Assembly: GCA_025403435.1 (NCBI GenBank)
Contig: CM046350.1
Span: forward strand, 13,731,612 to 13,795,611
DNA: 64,000 nt
Source: Artocarpus heterophyllus
Taxonomy: Eukaryota; Streptophyta; Magnoliopsida; Rosales; Moraceae
Reading direction: 5' to 3'
Shown here: positions 1-25,870 of the stretch, piece by piece
Numbering within the stretch: the first letter of the stretch is position 1
Layout of the letters: each line of letters begins with the position of its first letter
Program-made: the position numbers and the translations under genes
Notes under the pieces: generated by a model
What the model was told of the DNA's origin: nothing
The model's database searches: none
Seen by the model: only the letters and a program-made list of their open reading frames with translations

Positions 1-1164
1 ACAAACTCTCAAAGGAGTCCAATCGTTGAAAGCTTTTGCATGCCATAGCAAACTTATATATCAGACACGATAGAAATGTTTAGACTTTAGAGCAATTAAT
101 GTAAAAACTGTAACATTATACAAAATCGTAACATAAAAAAAATCCAAAATGAAAATAAATAATAAACAACGCTTTTTTTATTGTTAAGCGTTTTTTCCCA
201 GGATCAAATCTGGGATCTAACCAATAAACCCCATTACCAACCCATAAACAATGCTCACTCCTTAGAATTCTTAACTAATAGTACGAGATCCCTATTATCA
301 TCTGTATGTGCTATAAAAGATTAAGATAAATTTTATAAAATCCTCCTAAACTATGTCACCTGTGTCAATGTATCCCAAATTTTTAAACGTACCTATTGTT
401 CCTCTCGAACTATACAACGTCTCTAAGCTTTCCCCCTTCTGTTTGATTTTGTTAATTTTATGGATAGAGTAGCACACCTAACACACATAAAGAGAGCAAA
501 TTTGTCAATTTCCTTCAACCATTAACTACCCTATATAAATTACGAAATGTTCTTGTAATAGAGCAGGAAAACAAAAAGAAAATTGATGCTTTTGCGTTTG
601 CGCTTGTTCTTGTTTTCAATTTTCCATTATTCTACCGTCTAGATGAAGGAAAAAAAAATTTAAAGAAGAGGAAACGAGTTAGACATGTTGAAGAGCTACT
701 AAATCCCTTGATAAGAAACTCTAAATGGCGGCTAAAGAGGGCTTTTTCTTTATCGTATAGTCAATATTTAAACGGAAATTAAAGCAAGTTTGGTTTGTAA
801 AAGCTAATTTTGTTGTTCCATTCTTCGCTATACACCTTAAAAATTTTAAGAGAAAAATTTAACCTCATCCAATTATTTGGAGAAGCAAATGAGATAGATT
901 TGGAGAAAACCTCAGATCCAATCTCATCGAAGCTTTTCTGAAGATTTGCCTACAGATAGGAAGCTATTTAAATTTGCAGGTCTTTTGTGGAAAAGATAAG
1001 TTTTTTATTGGGGGGATTTGGGCAAAAATTGCCCTTTTTCTCCCCTTTGTAAAGTAGATATTCCAACCTTTTCAAAATTAGTTTAATGGCCTATACAGTT
1101 GTTTCTTAATTAACTAATGGGACTAAACAGACTAAAACACTTTTACAACAAACTCTCTTTTTAC
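1..1164. other. Non-coding duplicated flank, no gene seen
   Basis: AT-rich sequence shared with 34339-35500. I found no credible coding frame, RNA gene or complete transposon. It is part of the upstream arm of the segmental duplication. Confidence 0.5.
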
Positions 1165-3145
1165 AACGATTCTTGGAAAAATATGAACGCAACGAAATTT
1201 TAAAAATTTTAAATCAGTTTTTTTTTTCTTTCTAAATAACAAGTTAGAGATGCTATGTATATAAATTAATTAAGATCTTACGCACATCTTAGAATTGGAA
1301 CCATACTTCTGACAAGAAAAATTCTACAGAGCTACTATTGAGAATTGCATCTTGAGAGCTTCAACTAACTAGTCTTCTTTGCTATTATTTTATCCACGAT
1401 CGAAATGCGAGTGGGCATGCATCGTTCAATTCTCCTCTTGGTAATGTCTCCTTCAACCACAAGAGAAAACCAAGAGCTAAGATTCGGGATATTAAACAAC
1501 AGCCCTATGAGAGTTTTAGAGTTTCTCTCTCTAGAATACTATCTCTAAATTTCTCTGTTGATTTAAATAATAATAGAAATAAATATCTTATTTATAGTGG
1601 CTGGTAGGAGTCAATTCTACTTATATAGGGTTTCCAAATTAGAAACTAGATCAAAATTCATATCAAAATGCATAAAAGACGCATAACAGATTATGCTCAA
1701 TCGGTCTGCTAGTTGTACTATTTTGCGTAACTAAGTTATGCTCCACGGGCTGGATAGCTGGCTAGACGAGGGCACCAGCCTGCCGGTCCGCCCAATATGG
1801 GAAACTTCTACATCTTATTTTACATAAAAATCTTAGATAGAGCCTTAGTTTTAATTCAAGTAACCCAATTGATAAGTTATTTGTTTAAAACAGTCATATA
1901 CAGAATCTCATATCAAATAAAATATTCAAATAATTTAACATGTTTATCTTGAATTAATTCATAAAATTAATTCAACCAATAAACTAACATGAATTATTAA
2001 ATCCAATCAATTGAATTTAAACCAATCAAAGAATTAACATAAGTTATCAATATATAGACAAAAAAAATGTCGTATCATTATAGGAAATATTGTAAGCTAG
2101 CAAAGAGAATTTGATGGACATATATGGATCAAGCTCCTATAATTAAAAAATAACATGTCCCTAACACGTTAATTTTATAATTATTAACTCTTAAGCTATT
2201 CCACTAATAGCTTAGAGTTGCACTCTAGATCTATATATAAATTACGAAACTCTAATAAGTTAATCATCCATGACATATTATAATGTGCAACATTCCTATA
2301 GGATATTCATAATCGAATTAACGATAAAATTCTGTTTTTACCTTCTTAATTATTTTTAACTTATTTTCCATTATCTCACTATTAGAAAACTCACTACTCA
2401 TAACCAATACATATAGTATAGCATTCAGTTATACTTATTTATCCGAATAGTGGAGCGTTGTAGTTTTTCAATTATAGGATGATGCTTATAAGAGAATATC
2501 ATTAACTCTATAAAAAAGCTATGGATTCCATATATATGAATAATAAGTCTACGTCAATCAAGAGTCATGTCACCAGTATACCAGTATGCATATCTTCATA
2601 TAATTCAAGATGTTACCCTTTGGTACATCAAAAGATACAAGTCAAAAATACAGACCCATTAATTCATTTCTAGATTAAGATATGACACATATGATTGTCT
2701 AAAATGAATTGATTTAAACAGATGGAATTATTAATCAAATCAATTCAACTTTTATCCCGATCCAATATATCGTTACCTATAATAATATATTATTGTTTCT
2801 ATTCGCAGAGTCTAACTCTGATGGCCAAGACAAGCCGTCACTTGTTGGGAATGTAAGCAATATAACAGTCTTTACATAAATTAAGCGCCTAACTTTATTC
2901 TCTTGATTGCAGATCTTTTAATTTGGACTATCACCTTTAAGATTCATGTCTTTCGTATAATTTGTCCATTATATCATGATCTTAAACGTTTAGATTGATA
3001 GTCTTAAACTTTAGCTTGCTTATCATATATTCAACATGAATGAACATAAAGAGGACATATTTGATATATAAAATATTTAACAAACTCTTTATTGATTAAA
3101 TGTATCAAAAAAAGCTATTACATCATTTAATCCTTAGGGTGCCTA
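1165..3145 (-). repeat. Probable antisense Ty1/copia-type LTR remnant (copy A)
   Basis: This approximately 2-kb block recurs in copy B (about 35505-37440), and its left 1.1 kb recurs in more diverged form at 21073-22262. The right end, read on the minus strand, begins like LTRs of the Angela/Tork type of copia elements: a short TAGG-containing start followed by a TTTAATCAATAAAG stretch. That assignment is from memory of the family and is tentative. No internal gag-pol domain accompanies it, so it would be a solo LTR or fragment. No target-site duplication was identified. Confidence 0.35.
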
Positions 3146-3515
3146 GTCTAGCAACCGTTCTGACCCTCTGTTTGGCACAATGGTTTGAATTCACCACTTC
3201 AAACCTCCATAGTGTAAATTAGCTCTCAAGAGCTATAGCATAAAGTAAACAATGGTTACAATGTAAAATTCTCACATCCTGTAGTGTTTTGAACTAAAAT
3301 ATAGTTCAAATTATTGATTTGAACTCTTCTCTCAAACTCAAGGTAAAACCAGTTAGATGAATTGAGAAAGAGTCGATGCCTAATCCCTTCGGAGTAGAGC
3401 TCGATAGAGATACAGTAATATCATCAAAGCCGCGTTTATCAGAAGCGAATAGCATTAATTGTGCACTGATATTGGTGAGGCTATACAACTAGAAATATGG
3501 GATCAAATTTTAGTA
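3146..3515. repeat. Dispersed repeat upstream of kinase A
   Basis: A roughly 370-bp AT-rich block with recurring phrases (GTTTGAATTCACC, GATGAATTGAGAAAGAGTC, ATATGGGATCAAATTT). The equivalent block is at 37445-37820 in copy B, a more diverged one lies at about 31900-32270, and short related pieces occur near 22950-23105. It shows no open frame of interest and no clear transposon ends. Confidence 0.55.
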
Positions 3516-5632
3516 AACAAAAGTATCATGAGGGTCTAATCATTGAAAGCTTTTACAAGTTTCAGCATACGTATATATTACACACGATAGAAAATTTTAG
3601 AGCAATTGTAACAACTGAAATGTATACAAATCGTATCATTAAAAAAAATCTAAAAGGTTAATAAATAAGAAACAATGCTTGCTTCTTAGAATTCTTTTCT
3701 AATAGTAGAAGATCACCTTATCGGCGTGTGCTAAAAAGATTATAGCTCAAGAAACATTTGCATACATAACATGCAGCACCTTTGGATAAGTAGCCAGAGA
3801 AGTCCCTAAATTACAAGGCTATTTCAACATTGGACGCAGGCCATTAATTGTCAAATGGTGACCAGAAGTGGTCCAAGGGGAAAAGAAAAATAATAATTAA
3901 AATTAGTGGTTAGCGTGTCTATCAATACAATAAAGAGGATAATAACGATGTATAACCAAAACACAGGCTGGTGAAGCATGGGTGCAATAAATATGACATT
4001 GATATCTGGAGACATGGTCAAATTTCCTGGGAAAAAGAGGTCAAAAAATGCTAAACATCTTATGTACCTTCGGTTCAATCACACAATTGTAAAAAAGTTA
4101 ACCATTAACTCTAACTTAATTATGACTTTATATGAATATCCTGACTTATGTGAAAACCGTATTAATTAATAGTTAAAAACAGTTTTTTACAATGAAACCT
4201 GAAGAAATGCACCATCAGTGGAGTTCAATTTTCCAGCCATGGAATATGTATCCAAAACTATCTATTTTATATTTTTTATTGTAAGTGATTTTGACCAAAT
4301 TTAACAGTAAAAAAACAAACATTGCCGGCTATAACACCCTGCCATAGAAAAACCTAATTATAGTTGAGACGTCCTTTATTCTATGACATCAAACCAATTG
4401 GTTTCTAATATAGAAAATAAAATTATAAACAAATCAACTGTATTATGCCAAGTGACAATTAATACTATGTGGTTATTGTTAGGCTTTTTAATCTTATTTT
4501 TGTGTTGGCGTTTATTATTAAAAATATGTATGATTTTGTAGGGATTTTATAAATATATATTTTTATATTTTTGAACTCCATTTATTGAGTTTTTCAATTT
4601 AGTTACATTGATTGTGATGAGTTTTGACTTTTAAAAGTGGGAAACCACTTGTTTTGATTAATACTTTTTACGGAAAGTTCTGTAAGCAAGATTGATACAT
4701 TCTGGTTTTATATTCATATTTATTTCATTGAGCTTCTCCTAACAAAATTCAAAATTAAATATGAGGAAAAATGAAACTGACAAAGTTCACTTTCCTGTTT
4801 GTTTCTAATTTCTAATTTCTAACTACAGAAAATGTCTGTATGTCTTGAAAGTTAGAGCGTAGAGACATATGTGAAAACAATTGTTGATATAACAGAGTCA
4901 AATTTTTCTGATTTGTTTCAAAGTGAAGATTTTGATAGTTGGGATTCGAATTTCAGTTTGATCTCAAGGAGATCTAATCCTACACTTAAGAGAAAATATG
5001 GAGATAATAAGGAGCCTTCCTTAAGGCTAGACATTGCTTACTTAAAGGATTACATATTGTGATTTGCCTTTATAGCTTCATTGTGAGAGAAAAAACAGAG
5101 CACTTCTAAGGCTTTTAGACTTAGCTCTCAACCTAGTATTGCCTTAGTGCATTTGTTCATTCCGGTGAAGGGTTGCTTGAAGTATGTTAGTTTCACAGAA
5201 AACGAGCATTGAAGACTTAGGGGTAAGGTGAGGAGTCTGAAGGCGAGTCAGAAAGGAGATATCATAGGTTTAACATTGATATTGATTCTATGTTTTCTTC
5301 TAATTTCAATTTTTTAAAATTTATGTAATTGGATATCAGTGGATTCTTCTCATGGTTTTTTTCGTGACGTTAAATAACCACATTATTGTACCTTTCATGC
5401 ATATTTACTTTCAGATCAATTATTTTTATTTTATTATTGTTCTAACAAGGCTTTTCTCAGGTGTTCTTTGCGTACAGTCTCAAACTTATCTTAGTTTTTT
5501 TTTTTTTGGCTACTGAAAATAAAATTATCCATTCTCAAAATAACAATAATAATAATAATAATAATAAAAAAGTTATCCTAGTTGCTCTAACTTGTCAATT
5601 AATTAAGCAACTGAACTCACCCCTGGGATGTG
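3516..5632. other. Upstream intergenic region of kinase A
   Basis: AT-rich sequence shared with 37821-40463 in copy B apart from the CACTA-like insertion there. A 63-codon frame at 4871-5062 is disrupted in copy B and is probably not coding. Pieces of this region (around 3905-3980) recur near 24580-24690 and 28240-28330, which suggests remnants of other kinase-paralog promoters. Confidence 0.5.
5542..5568. repeat. (AAT)n microsatellite
   Basis: An uninterrupted AAT/ATA run about 130 bp upstream of the kinase A start codon. The equivalent site in copy B (about 40381-40398) has only a few interrupted units, so the tract changed length after the duplication. Confidence 0.85.
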
Positions 5633-5641
5633 TATATATAA
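5633..5641 (+). promoter_or_regulatory. Putative TATA box of kinase A
   Basis: TATATATAA lies 57 bp upstream of the preferred start codon (5698) and 39 bp upstream of an in-frame ATG at 5680. The string and its surroundings (GGGATGTG before, CTCTTAAGATGTAG after) are conserved in copy B. The spacing suits a short 5' leader. If transcription starts about 30 bp downstream, the 5680 ATG would be very close to the cap, which favours 5698. Confidence 0.45.
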
Positions 5642-5697
5642 CTCTTAAGATGTAGTGGTACTAAAACTGCCAGCAATTCATGCATGCCCTGTCAACC

Positions 5698-18318
<12,621 letters not shown>

Positions 18319-20529
18319 CCTTGTAAAATTAAATGGTGCAACAACATATGACTTTCTAGTTTTCGAATTTGTACTACCAAGAGTTTTTACGTAGTCCATT
18401 CTAGTAATGCCTACTTAGAATACTGCTTGCCGAAGCTAAGACGATTGACTTGTTTCTTCTCTTTTAGTTTTGCCCTAGAGGTACTAGAATTAACTTGCTA
18501 TTAATGGTCAGATATTCAAAAAAAATATTGCATAATGATTTTCTCTTTTGTTCCTCCTCAAACTTCATACTTCATGGAAAGGCCATAGGATTTGTTTTTG
18601 CTAGGAAATAAAAGATCTGGTTAATTTCTACTATTTTACAGCCAAAAGAAAACGAGATAAATGAAGCGTATCTCTAAGCCCAATGTGATGGAATTGTTGA
18701 GAATATCTCAATTTTCTTTCTTTTTTTTTGGACAGTAAAATAGAGCATAGTTCCTTGGAATATTATCGGGAATTATTGGAGGAATATTTCATAATCTTTA
18801 ATATGAATATCACGTTTCCTTTCCAATAAGGGAATTCTATAACAGATGAGCTTGTAAACCATGACTAAGGTCTCAATAAGGCCTCTTTCTCTTAAACAAC
18901 CATGATTTTTATTGACGATGAAAATTCGCCAACCAAACTTTCAAGAAAAATAATCGCATCACAGCATAAACTCTTTCAAGTTTGATTAAAATAATGCAAC
19001 AAAGTAAATAATTGATATAAATTTACAGTGATCCACCTTGTAAAGAGCTCCATCCACAATAGAAAGGAGGAGAAAACTTACTATTTTACGGAGGAAATAC
19101 CCACTCTAACGCTCTATGAGAGACTTAGGACAATGTGAGGCGGGTTTAATCCTATTTTCAGCCTTTTACAGTTAGTTCAAATAAATTTATGTAAATAAAA
19201 ATAAGAACTAGAAACTATCGCTTGTATTCCATTTTAGTTTAGAAGTTTTCTCATATCACATTAACCATGAACTTTGTAATCTAAAAGGTAAGATATTTCT
19301 CAGATTTAAATTCAATTAATGTTTATTTTTGACTTCTTGCCTCTGATAATCTCATCCATGTGACTTAGTATGGGTCAATTAAACCCCTCTTCAGGCTGGG
19401 CCTTGGATCGCCACTGGCCCACCCTGTTAGGCTGACCCTATAATTGGGTCTCGCGTCTTGTCAAGGTGTGCACAACAATGGCCCCAGCCTAAGGAAAACT
19501 TTGTAGTTGCTTTAGCCTTTTTAACTGTCGACTCAATATGTGGGTCTTCTATCTCCCGATCAGGTATTTGGGTCGAGCATGCCTCTGGGATAACCCTATA
19601 ATTGGGTCCCTGACTCGCCGAGGCATGCATAACGAATATTTTTATTCTGTTTTGTTTGATTAAAGATTTGAGTCGTAGTGTTAATTTTGTTCTCTTCCAA
19701 TGTTGCAAGATCCTTTCTTCAATCAAAATAATCTCCTAGTATGGAGGTTGGAGAATGTTATTCAAGTTTTGAAGGTGCTACAGTTTCTTAGTCAATAAAA
19801 AAGCTTGTGTAAACAAACGACATATACAATAATTCCGAGGGCAAAAAATTGTGAACTCAATCAAACAACCAGGATTAGTTGATCTACCATCAAACATACA
19901 AGGAAAATATAAGGTTCAATCACCTTTAAAAAAATTGTTGGATTCGAATCAAAATCTTGATGTGGAGGTATAAAGTCGGAGCTATATATTATAAACATAA
20001 AAAAAAATACTTACCGTAAAAATATAAATGTTGTTGTCTAGTTGTTTATTTATGAGAAATTACACAAATATCAAATTTTATAAAACTAATAGTAGATTAT
20101 GTCGTTAGTTTTAAAAACGTGTAGAAAATAATATATTACTAAGAAATCAATTTTTTACCTTATCAAACTTAAAATACCCCTAACTATAAAATCTGATATT
20201 TTTCTCCTTTTTTCTTTCTTCTCTCTTTGACGCGTTTTTCTCTCTTAATATGTTTCCCATTTTCTTTTCTTTCTCTCACTCCTCCCTCTCTCTTCGAGCT
20301 CTCTCTCCTATCTCTTTGACGGCGTAGATAAGATCGTCATCCATCGCCGACGAAGAACGACGGCCATTTGTCTTGCGATCATCAATCGCTCGCTCTCTCT
20401 CTCTCTTCTAGTGCCATCAGTGCTGTCGTGCAAAACTCCTGAGGAAGACAAAGTCACGACTGACTTTTTTGCCTTCGTGGCCTCCGACAGCCATGGCCAA
20501 TGCAGGAATAACTGATAGTGGTGACCATC
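18319..20529. other. 3' flank of kinase A, no gene seen
   Basis: Shared with 44129-46265 in copy B. It includes a GC-richer stretch around 19370-19640 in which CCTATAATTGGGTC occurs twice, and a CT-rich stretch near 20220-20410. No credible coding frame: the apparent 99-codon minus-strand frame at 19427-19726 is not supported by copy B. Confidence 0.5.
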
Positions 20530-21072
20530 AGAGATGGAACCCCATCCACTCTATCTTTTTTTTTTTTTTCTTTTACCCCTTTCTTTCTAGGTGCATGCAT
20601 GAAAAAATATTTATGAACAAATGAAGTGAACGTAAAAGAGGGATCAATGCAAACTCACGCACAGCCAAAAAAGACCACAACCAGTTAAAAGAACTCAAGA
20701 ATCAAGATGAAATTTTAAAACTAAAAATTCTAAGAGCGGCCAACAAGATTGCGACCAGGGCAAGGTGGTCTCCAAAACTGGCGACATTGCGATGCATGAG
20801 GGCAATGACGAAAAAATTGATGTCGCTAAGCTTCTTGTGGTTTTGATTTACGGATAATGTCATGGATTTTGTCGACATCGACTGATATTCAGGAAAAAAA
20901 ATGGATGTCTTGAGACAAACTTTTATTTTTTTTTACAAACTTGTATTTTTTCTTACAACTTTACACAATACTAAAATAATCAACATTATTTAATTTGAAC
21001 CAAGTTAATTAGATAAATGATACAATTTAGGTCTAATATGAGAGTTATATTGCTTACTATAAAAGAATACCA
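20530..21072. other. Unique sequence just past duplication copy A
   Basis: AT-rich, with poly-T and poly-A runs. No gene, RNA or transposon ends recognised. Confidence 0.4.
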
Positions 21073-22262
21073 TGTTAGAAAAAGAGTGTGCAGCGAAATT
21101 TTAAAAATTTTACATCAGAGTATTTTCTAAAATACAAGTTTGACATGCTATATGCATAAATTAATCAGATCTTACTAACCTTTGATTGCTTAAGAACCCT
21201 CGCAAAACGTGAAGAGAAGTAACGTTCCAGAAGTGCCTCAACCTACTGGTCTTTTTTGCTATTCTCTTTCCACGACCGGAGTGAGTGTGGTCTCACACAT
21301 ACAGCTCTTCCACTAGGTGACTCTCCTTCCAACCAATCAAGAGAACCCAAAGCAAGTATTCGTGATTTGTGAACAAAAGCTCCCAGGGAGTTTTTTAGAT
21401 TCTCACCAATAGAGTATCACTCTTAATCTCTCAACTGATCTGAGTAACTCTTAAGACTTACTCCCTTTATATAGAGATTGGTCCTAGGGTCAGTCCTTAT
21501 CAGATTAGGTCTCAAAAACTCAAAATAGAATCAAGTTCGGATCAATATCTGATAAGATCCGCGTGGAAACGCGTGATCTTATCCTTCGCTGATCGGCAGG
21601 CCGAACTGCAGAATAAAAATCTCGCGAATCTTTTATTTTTCACTCGAGATTCTATAGGATAAAGTCTTAGTTTTAATTCAAATAACCCAATAGATAAGTT
21701 ATCTGATCAAAACAACTTTATCTAGATAATCTCTAAGAAAATAAATCAATTCCCAATAATTCTACAAGTTTATCTTGACCTAATTTATCTAAAATTAAAT
21801 CAACCGATAAACAGACAAGAATTATCCGATCCTTATAATTCAACAAGTATAGCTTGAATCAATTTTATCACAAAAGTAATTCAACCGATAAACAGACATG
21901 AATTATTTGAGTCTTCTAAATTTTAACCAATCTGATAATTCTGACATAAGTCACCAATTATTGAAAAAGCAAGTCGTGTCGTTACAGGATGTTGTGAGCT
22001 AGCAAAGGAGACCAAATAGACCTACATAGTTCAAGCTCCTGATAATTACGAAACCCAATATCCCAGATATACATTTCATAATTATCAACTCCAATGCTAC
22101 TTTACTAAAAGCTTGGAGCTGCACTCTCAAACTACATAGAATTAAGAAGCCCGTATAGCTAAGTCTCCATAACATATCATAGTGTATCATATCCCTATAT
22201 GATAATTCATAATCGACTTAAGGACAAGTTCTGTATTACCTTCCCGATTATTTTAATCATAC
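21073..22262 (-). repeat. Diverged third copy of the copia-type LTR block
   Basis: Resembles 1165-2345 and its duplicate: it shares the AAATTTTAAAAATTTT start, the CTTTTTTGCTATTC...CACGACCG segment and the AATTCAACCGATAAAC phrases, but with many differences. TCGGCAGGCCGAAC occurs at about 21593. The left end begins TGTTAG. The right end is unclear; related sequence may run to about 22460. No matching target duplication found. Confidence 0.4.
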
Positions 22263-23374
22263 GTTCCATAAGAACTTTGGTTAGTTCCTAAGCCTATGAG
22301 ACAAAACTCAATCAAATAAAATCCTTATCAGTTTGACTCATTTGAGTTGTATCATGTTATCATGTACCCCATGAAGAACAATAATTAAAACTAATAGACA
22401 AAAATAGTAAAAATATAGCATACAAATGCAAATGTAACATGACATAGGGCTTTGCACAGGAGTCACAAACTATACATTTTAAAATTAAAAAAAATATTTA
22501 AAGACTAAATAATTCTTAACAAATATTTTTTTTATTGTTTCTACATTCAAAGTATTAGTAACATTTTATTGAAAAATAATTAAAAAGAAGTCCTGCAAAA
22601 TTGGTTTATCTGCAAAAAATAAAATTTTCCCAGAATATATTGTGAAAATTTTGAGAAATATCCTGCATTTTCACTGATATTCACCGATATTAAGAACATT
22701 TGTAGTTATTGTGAATATTTTACGGACATCCCAAATGAAAAATCATTCCCCTTTATATCTATATCAAGACTTCAAAATATAGATATTGCCATGAAAATAT
22801 CGATAATATCGTGGGCATTTCTATCCTTGCATGAGGGAATAGCTTCCTCTATGTCTAGCTAGTGGCGTTGAGAACATAGAAGCAACTTCTTTTAAAACTC
22901 ACTTTATGAATAATTAATACAAATCTTATGTGATGTTTGGCAATATAAGTTAATATCAAAATTTTTAGTTACTATAGTATAAAGTTCTCATATGCTTCAA
23001 TGTTAAAGAAAAAGTGTGCTACGATGTAAAGCTCTCATATACTAGAGTGTTTTCAACCAAAATTAGTTTAAACTATTGGTTTCTAACTAATGCTCTCAAA
23101 CACCCTATTACTATTGTTTCTCTCACATCTAAAAATGGTGAAGGGTGGTGGTAAAATAATTTCAAGTCCCTATAAAATAAGAAATCTTGAGACACATCAC
23201 TTTAAGATTTCAAGGATTTTTTTATTGTAAAATCTTTTTTAGGGATATAGAGGCAAATAGCCTTTTTAAAGGGCTTTTCAAAATAAAAGACTATATTTTT
23301 TCTAAACTAAGGAAATTTCCCCTCTTTATTGATTATAAAGTTAAAATGACAAAAATAACCTTCATTAATATAAA
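22263..23374. other. AT-rich intergenic sequence
   Basis: No coding sequence seen. It contains ATATCGAT-rich sequence (22620-22830) of a type also present at 27380-28200, and a short piece (22950-23105) related to the dispersed repeat at 3146-3515. Confidence 0.4.
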
Positions 23375-23525
23375 CTCCAGTACACAATGATAAACCGAAT
23401 ACATCAATAATAAACCGTAATATCTTTAGTGATATAATGTAGTACATCAATGATAAACCTGAGTACATCAGTGATAAATAGCTTAATAAATCAACGATCG
23501 TTACTACATCACTGATAAGCCTGTA
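23375..23525. repeat. Degenerate short tandem repeat (ACATCAATGATAAACC family)
   Basis: Five to six imperfect units built on (T)ACATCAATGATAAACC, e.g. around 23380, 23402, 23433, 23465 and 23503, with spacings of roughly 20-40 bp. No coding meaning is apparent. Confidence 0.55.
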
Positions 23526-23986
23526 GATAATAAAGCCTAACAAAAAATTTCAAACCCTAACTTTCTCCCTCTTCTCTCTCTATCCCTCTTCTCTCACTGC
23601 ATAGCATCTCCAGACCCTGTCGGCACCACACTCTGTAAGGTCGGCCACCTTGAGCACTAGCGAAGCTTATTTTGATTAATAACAGTGAAGATTATTTTTG
23701 TCATTTTGATTTTATAATTATTAAGGGGGAATCATTTGTCTAATTTAGAAAAAATATGTTCATTTATATTAAAAAGGCCATTGACAAGATCACCCAGCTT
23801 AATTTTTCTTTTGTTTTTTAATCTCTCTTGAATCTCTGATTTCAAAAGAGGGATCTACAGGAAAAAAAAAAAAGAAAGGATTTCTTTGTAATTTTCTTTT
23901 GTAGTTAAATTTTTTATATTTGGGTACTAAGTGAGATTATTCTAGTTTAAAGTTTCTAAACAAAAGGGTTATTTACCTTTTAAATA

Positions 23987-24414
23987 CAGGTTTATTCAAA
24001 CAATATACCTTCGGTTTTTGATTTCGTCAAATTTATACCTTCAGATTAGATTTAATACATAAATTTATATTTTTGCCCAATCAATCTTCAATTTTGACCT
24101 AAGAAATTGCTTAAAATACTCTCAAATTAAAAAGAAGACAATTTTAAGAACTTAAAAAAACTTTATACTAAGGTATTTATCTTTAAAAATGTATAGAATT
24201 CCTTCAAAAATAGGTGTTTTGTGTGTTTTTATTTTTTTTCTTATTTTTTGAAAGTTTTAATTTTTTTATCTTTCACTTAAAGATAATTTGGTCATTTTAA
24301 ATGTCAAAATCATCTATTGACTGAGACAAGATATAGATTTATGTATTAAATCTAATCTGAAGATATATATTTAATGAGATCAAAAATCAAATGTATGGTT
24401 TTTAAATTAACCTA
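23987..24414. mobile_element. MITE-like element with about 80-bp inverted repeats
   Basis: The left arm (23987-24069) and right arm (24332-24414) are imperfect inverted repeats. The best block is TTCAGATTAGATTTAATACA in the left arm and its reverse complement in the right arm. No ORF between them. Superfamily is unknown because the target duplication could not be read. Confidence 0.6.
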
Positions 24415-24579
24415 AAACAGAGACTATTGAATGATAAATATTAAAAAATGATAGCAAGTGGGCCCAATCACACTCCTATGGTTGTTTACTTTCGAAGTGG
24501 AGCTACCACGCTGCTCCGGAGGGGTGCGGAGCTGAAATTAAGCAGAGTTGAATATCAACGCTATGCTCCCATCAATCAA

Positions 24580-25174
24580 GTGATTTAGCCTATCTACTAA
24601 CTACAGACCGACACAATAAAGTTGATAATGATGTATAAGCAAACAGCCAAACAATGACTAGTTGAATATAGTCAAATAGAGCTTAACATCATAAATTAGA
24701 GTTGGAATACTTCCAACCCGAAATTCAAAAAAAGAAAAAATGAAAAAAAAGGAGAATATGGTATTTCAAAACTCAACAGAAAGTTATTAAAAATATTTCA
24801 AAACTCATGATAAGTAACCTTGTAGGATCAGTCATTTCACACAATTCTACAAGTATATGGCGTTGATTAATAGCTTCATTTAATGGAAAATTTATATAAA
24901 TGTTAATTTCAACTGGGAATTTTTTCTCTTTTTTTTATTGAAAGAAAAAAAAAATCTTTCGTTTCAATGAAATTAAATCGCTAATTGGATTCATAAAATA
25001 AGATCTACTAGTACTTCAACAACGGACCTCAACTGTCCATGCCCAGAAAACCATGAAGTCTCTTGAGGCGTTAATATTAATATTCCTCATCTTCCATGAT
25101 CATTCCTTCTGCATGTCCCTCGTACTTGACACCATTACACCAAACAACCCCATCAAAGACCGTGACGTTTTGTT
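24580..25174 (+). pseudogene. Decayed kinase paralog: upstream scrap plus first-exon fragment
   Basis: At 25053-25174 a frame starting ATGAAGTCTCTTGAGGCG reads about 41 codons similar to the start of kinases A and B (signal peptide, then LVLDTITPNNPIKD). It stops matching after the codons equivalent to GDLL and runs into unrelated AT-rich sequence. The region around 24580-24690 resembles the kinase upstream sequence near 3905-3990. This is a truncated paralog with no lectin, PAN or kinase remainder nearby. Confidence 0.75.
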
Positions 25175-25252
25175 AATTAAGTGGTTTGAAATTTTAAGTA
25201 AACAAGGGTTTTAAAAATATTTATGAAGAACATTAAGTATTATGGTTATGTT

Positions 25253-25870
25253 TTAAAAAAATTCCATAGTTTTATAAGTAAGTAAGATTAAGTTTAAGGA
25301 AAAAAAAGCTTTAAGTAAAGGTTCGAACAATCGGGTCGTTACAGTGATGTTCAAGTTGAAATCCATTGATGACAATGTCTTTTCACTAGTTTCATACCAA
25401 TGAACTACGGGTCTACACCTTCTTCTATAGAGAGCTTGGTATGGTGCCATACCAATCGAGGCATGATCTCTACTGTTCTTCAAAAATTATATTACCGAAA
25501 GTTTCTTATCCCACCTTCCTTTGAAATCCAACACACAGGATCTCAACATATCTTACAATGTCTATATAGTTCTTTTAGATTGTTCATCCGTTTGGAGGTA
25601 AAATGTTGTGCTAAAAGTGAGCTTTGTACCCATGGTGCATGCTCTTCCAAATTTTGGATGTTAAATGATCGTCACAGTCAAAAATGATAGACTTTGATAT
25701 CCCATAGTATCGACCTATCTGAGCCACACACAGCTCACCTAATTGGTCTATGGAGTTACTAAGCTTTAAGGGCAAAAAGTTTGTTGATTTGGTCAGTCAG
25801 TACACAATTTGTCAAATTGCATCATGGTCATCAAAGGCTCTGGGTAAACCAACAACAAATCTAAGTTATC
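25253..25870 (-). pseudogene. Antisense Ty3/gypsy pol (integrase) fragment
   Basis: The minus strand at 25253-25483 encodes a peptide with SIGMAPYQALYRRRCR and VHWYETSEK, typical of the C-terminal side of gypsy integrase. Further right, the minus strand continues to resemble the integrase core, but with frameshifts and stops. No LTRs could be paired with it. It directly abuts the broken kinase fragment, so it may have contributed to the truncation. Confidence 0.75.

Noticed and set aside
4871..5062. 63-codon frame upstream of kinase A that looks protein-like
   Set aside because: The equivalent sequence in copy B (about 39705-39870) is disrupted by deletions, and no family was recognised; at most an old gene fragment.
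19427..19726. 99-codon minus-strand frame in the kinase A 3' flank
   Set aside because: Not preserved in the duplicated region of copy B (about 45165-45470), where deletions disrupt it.
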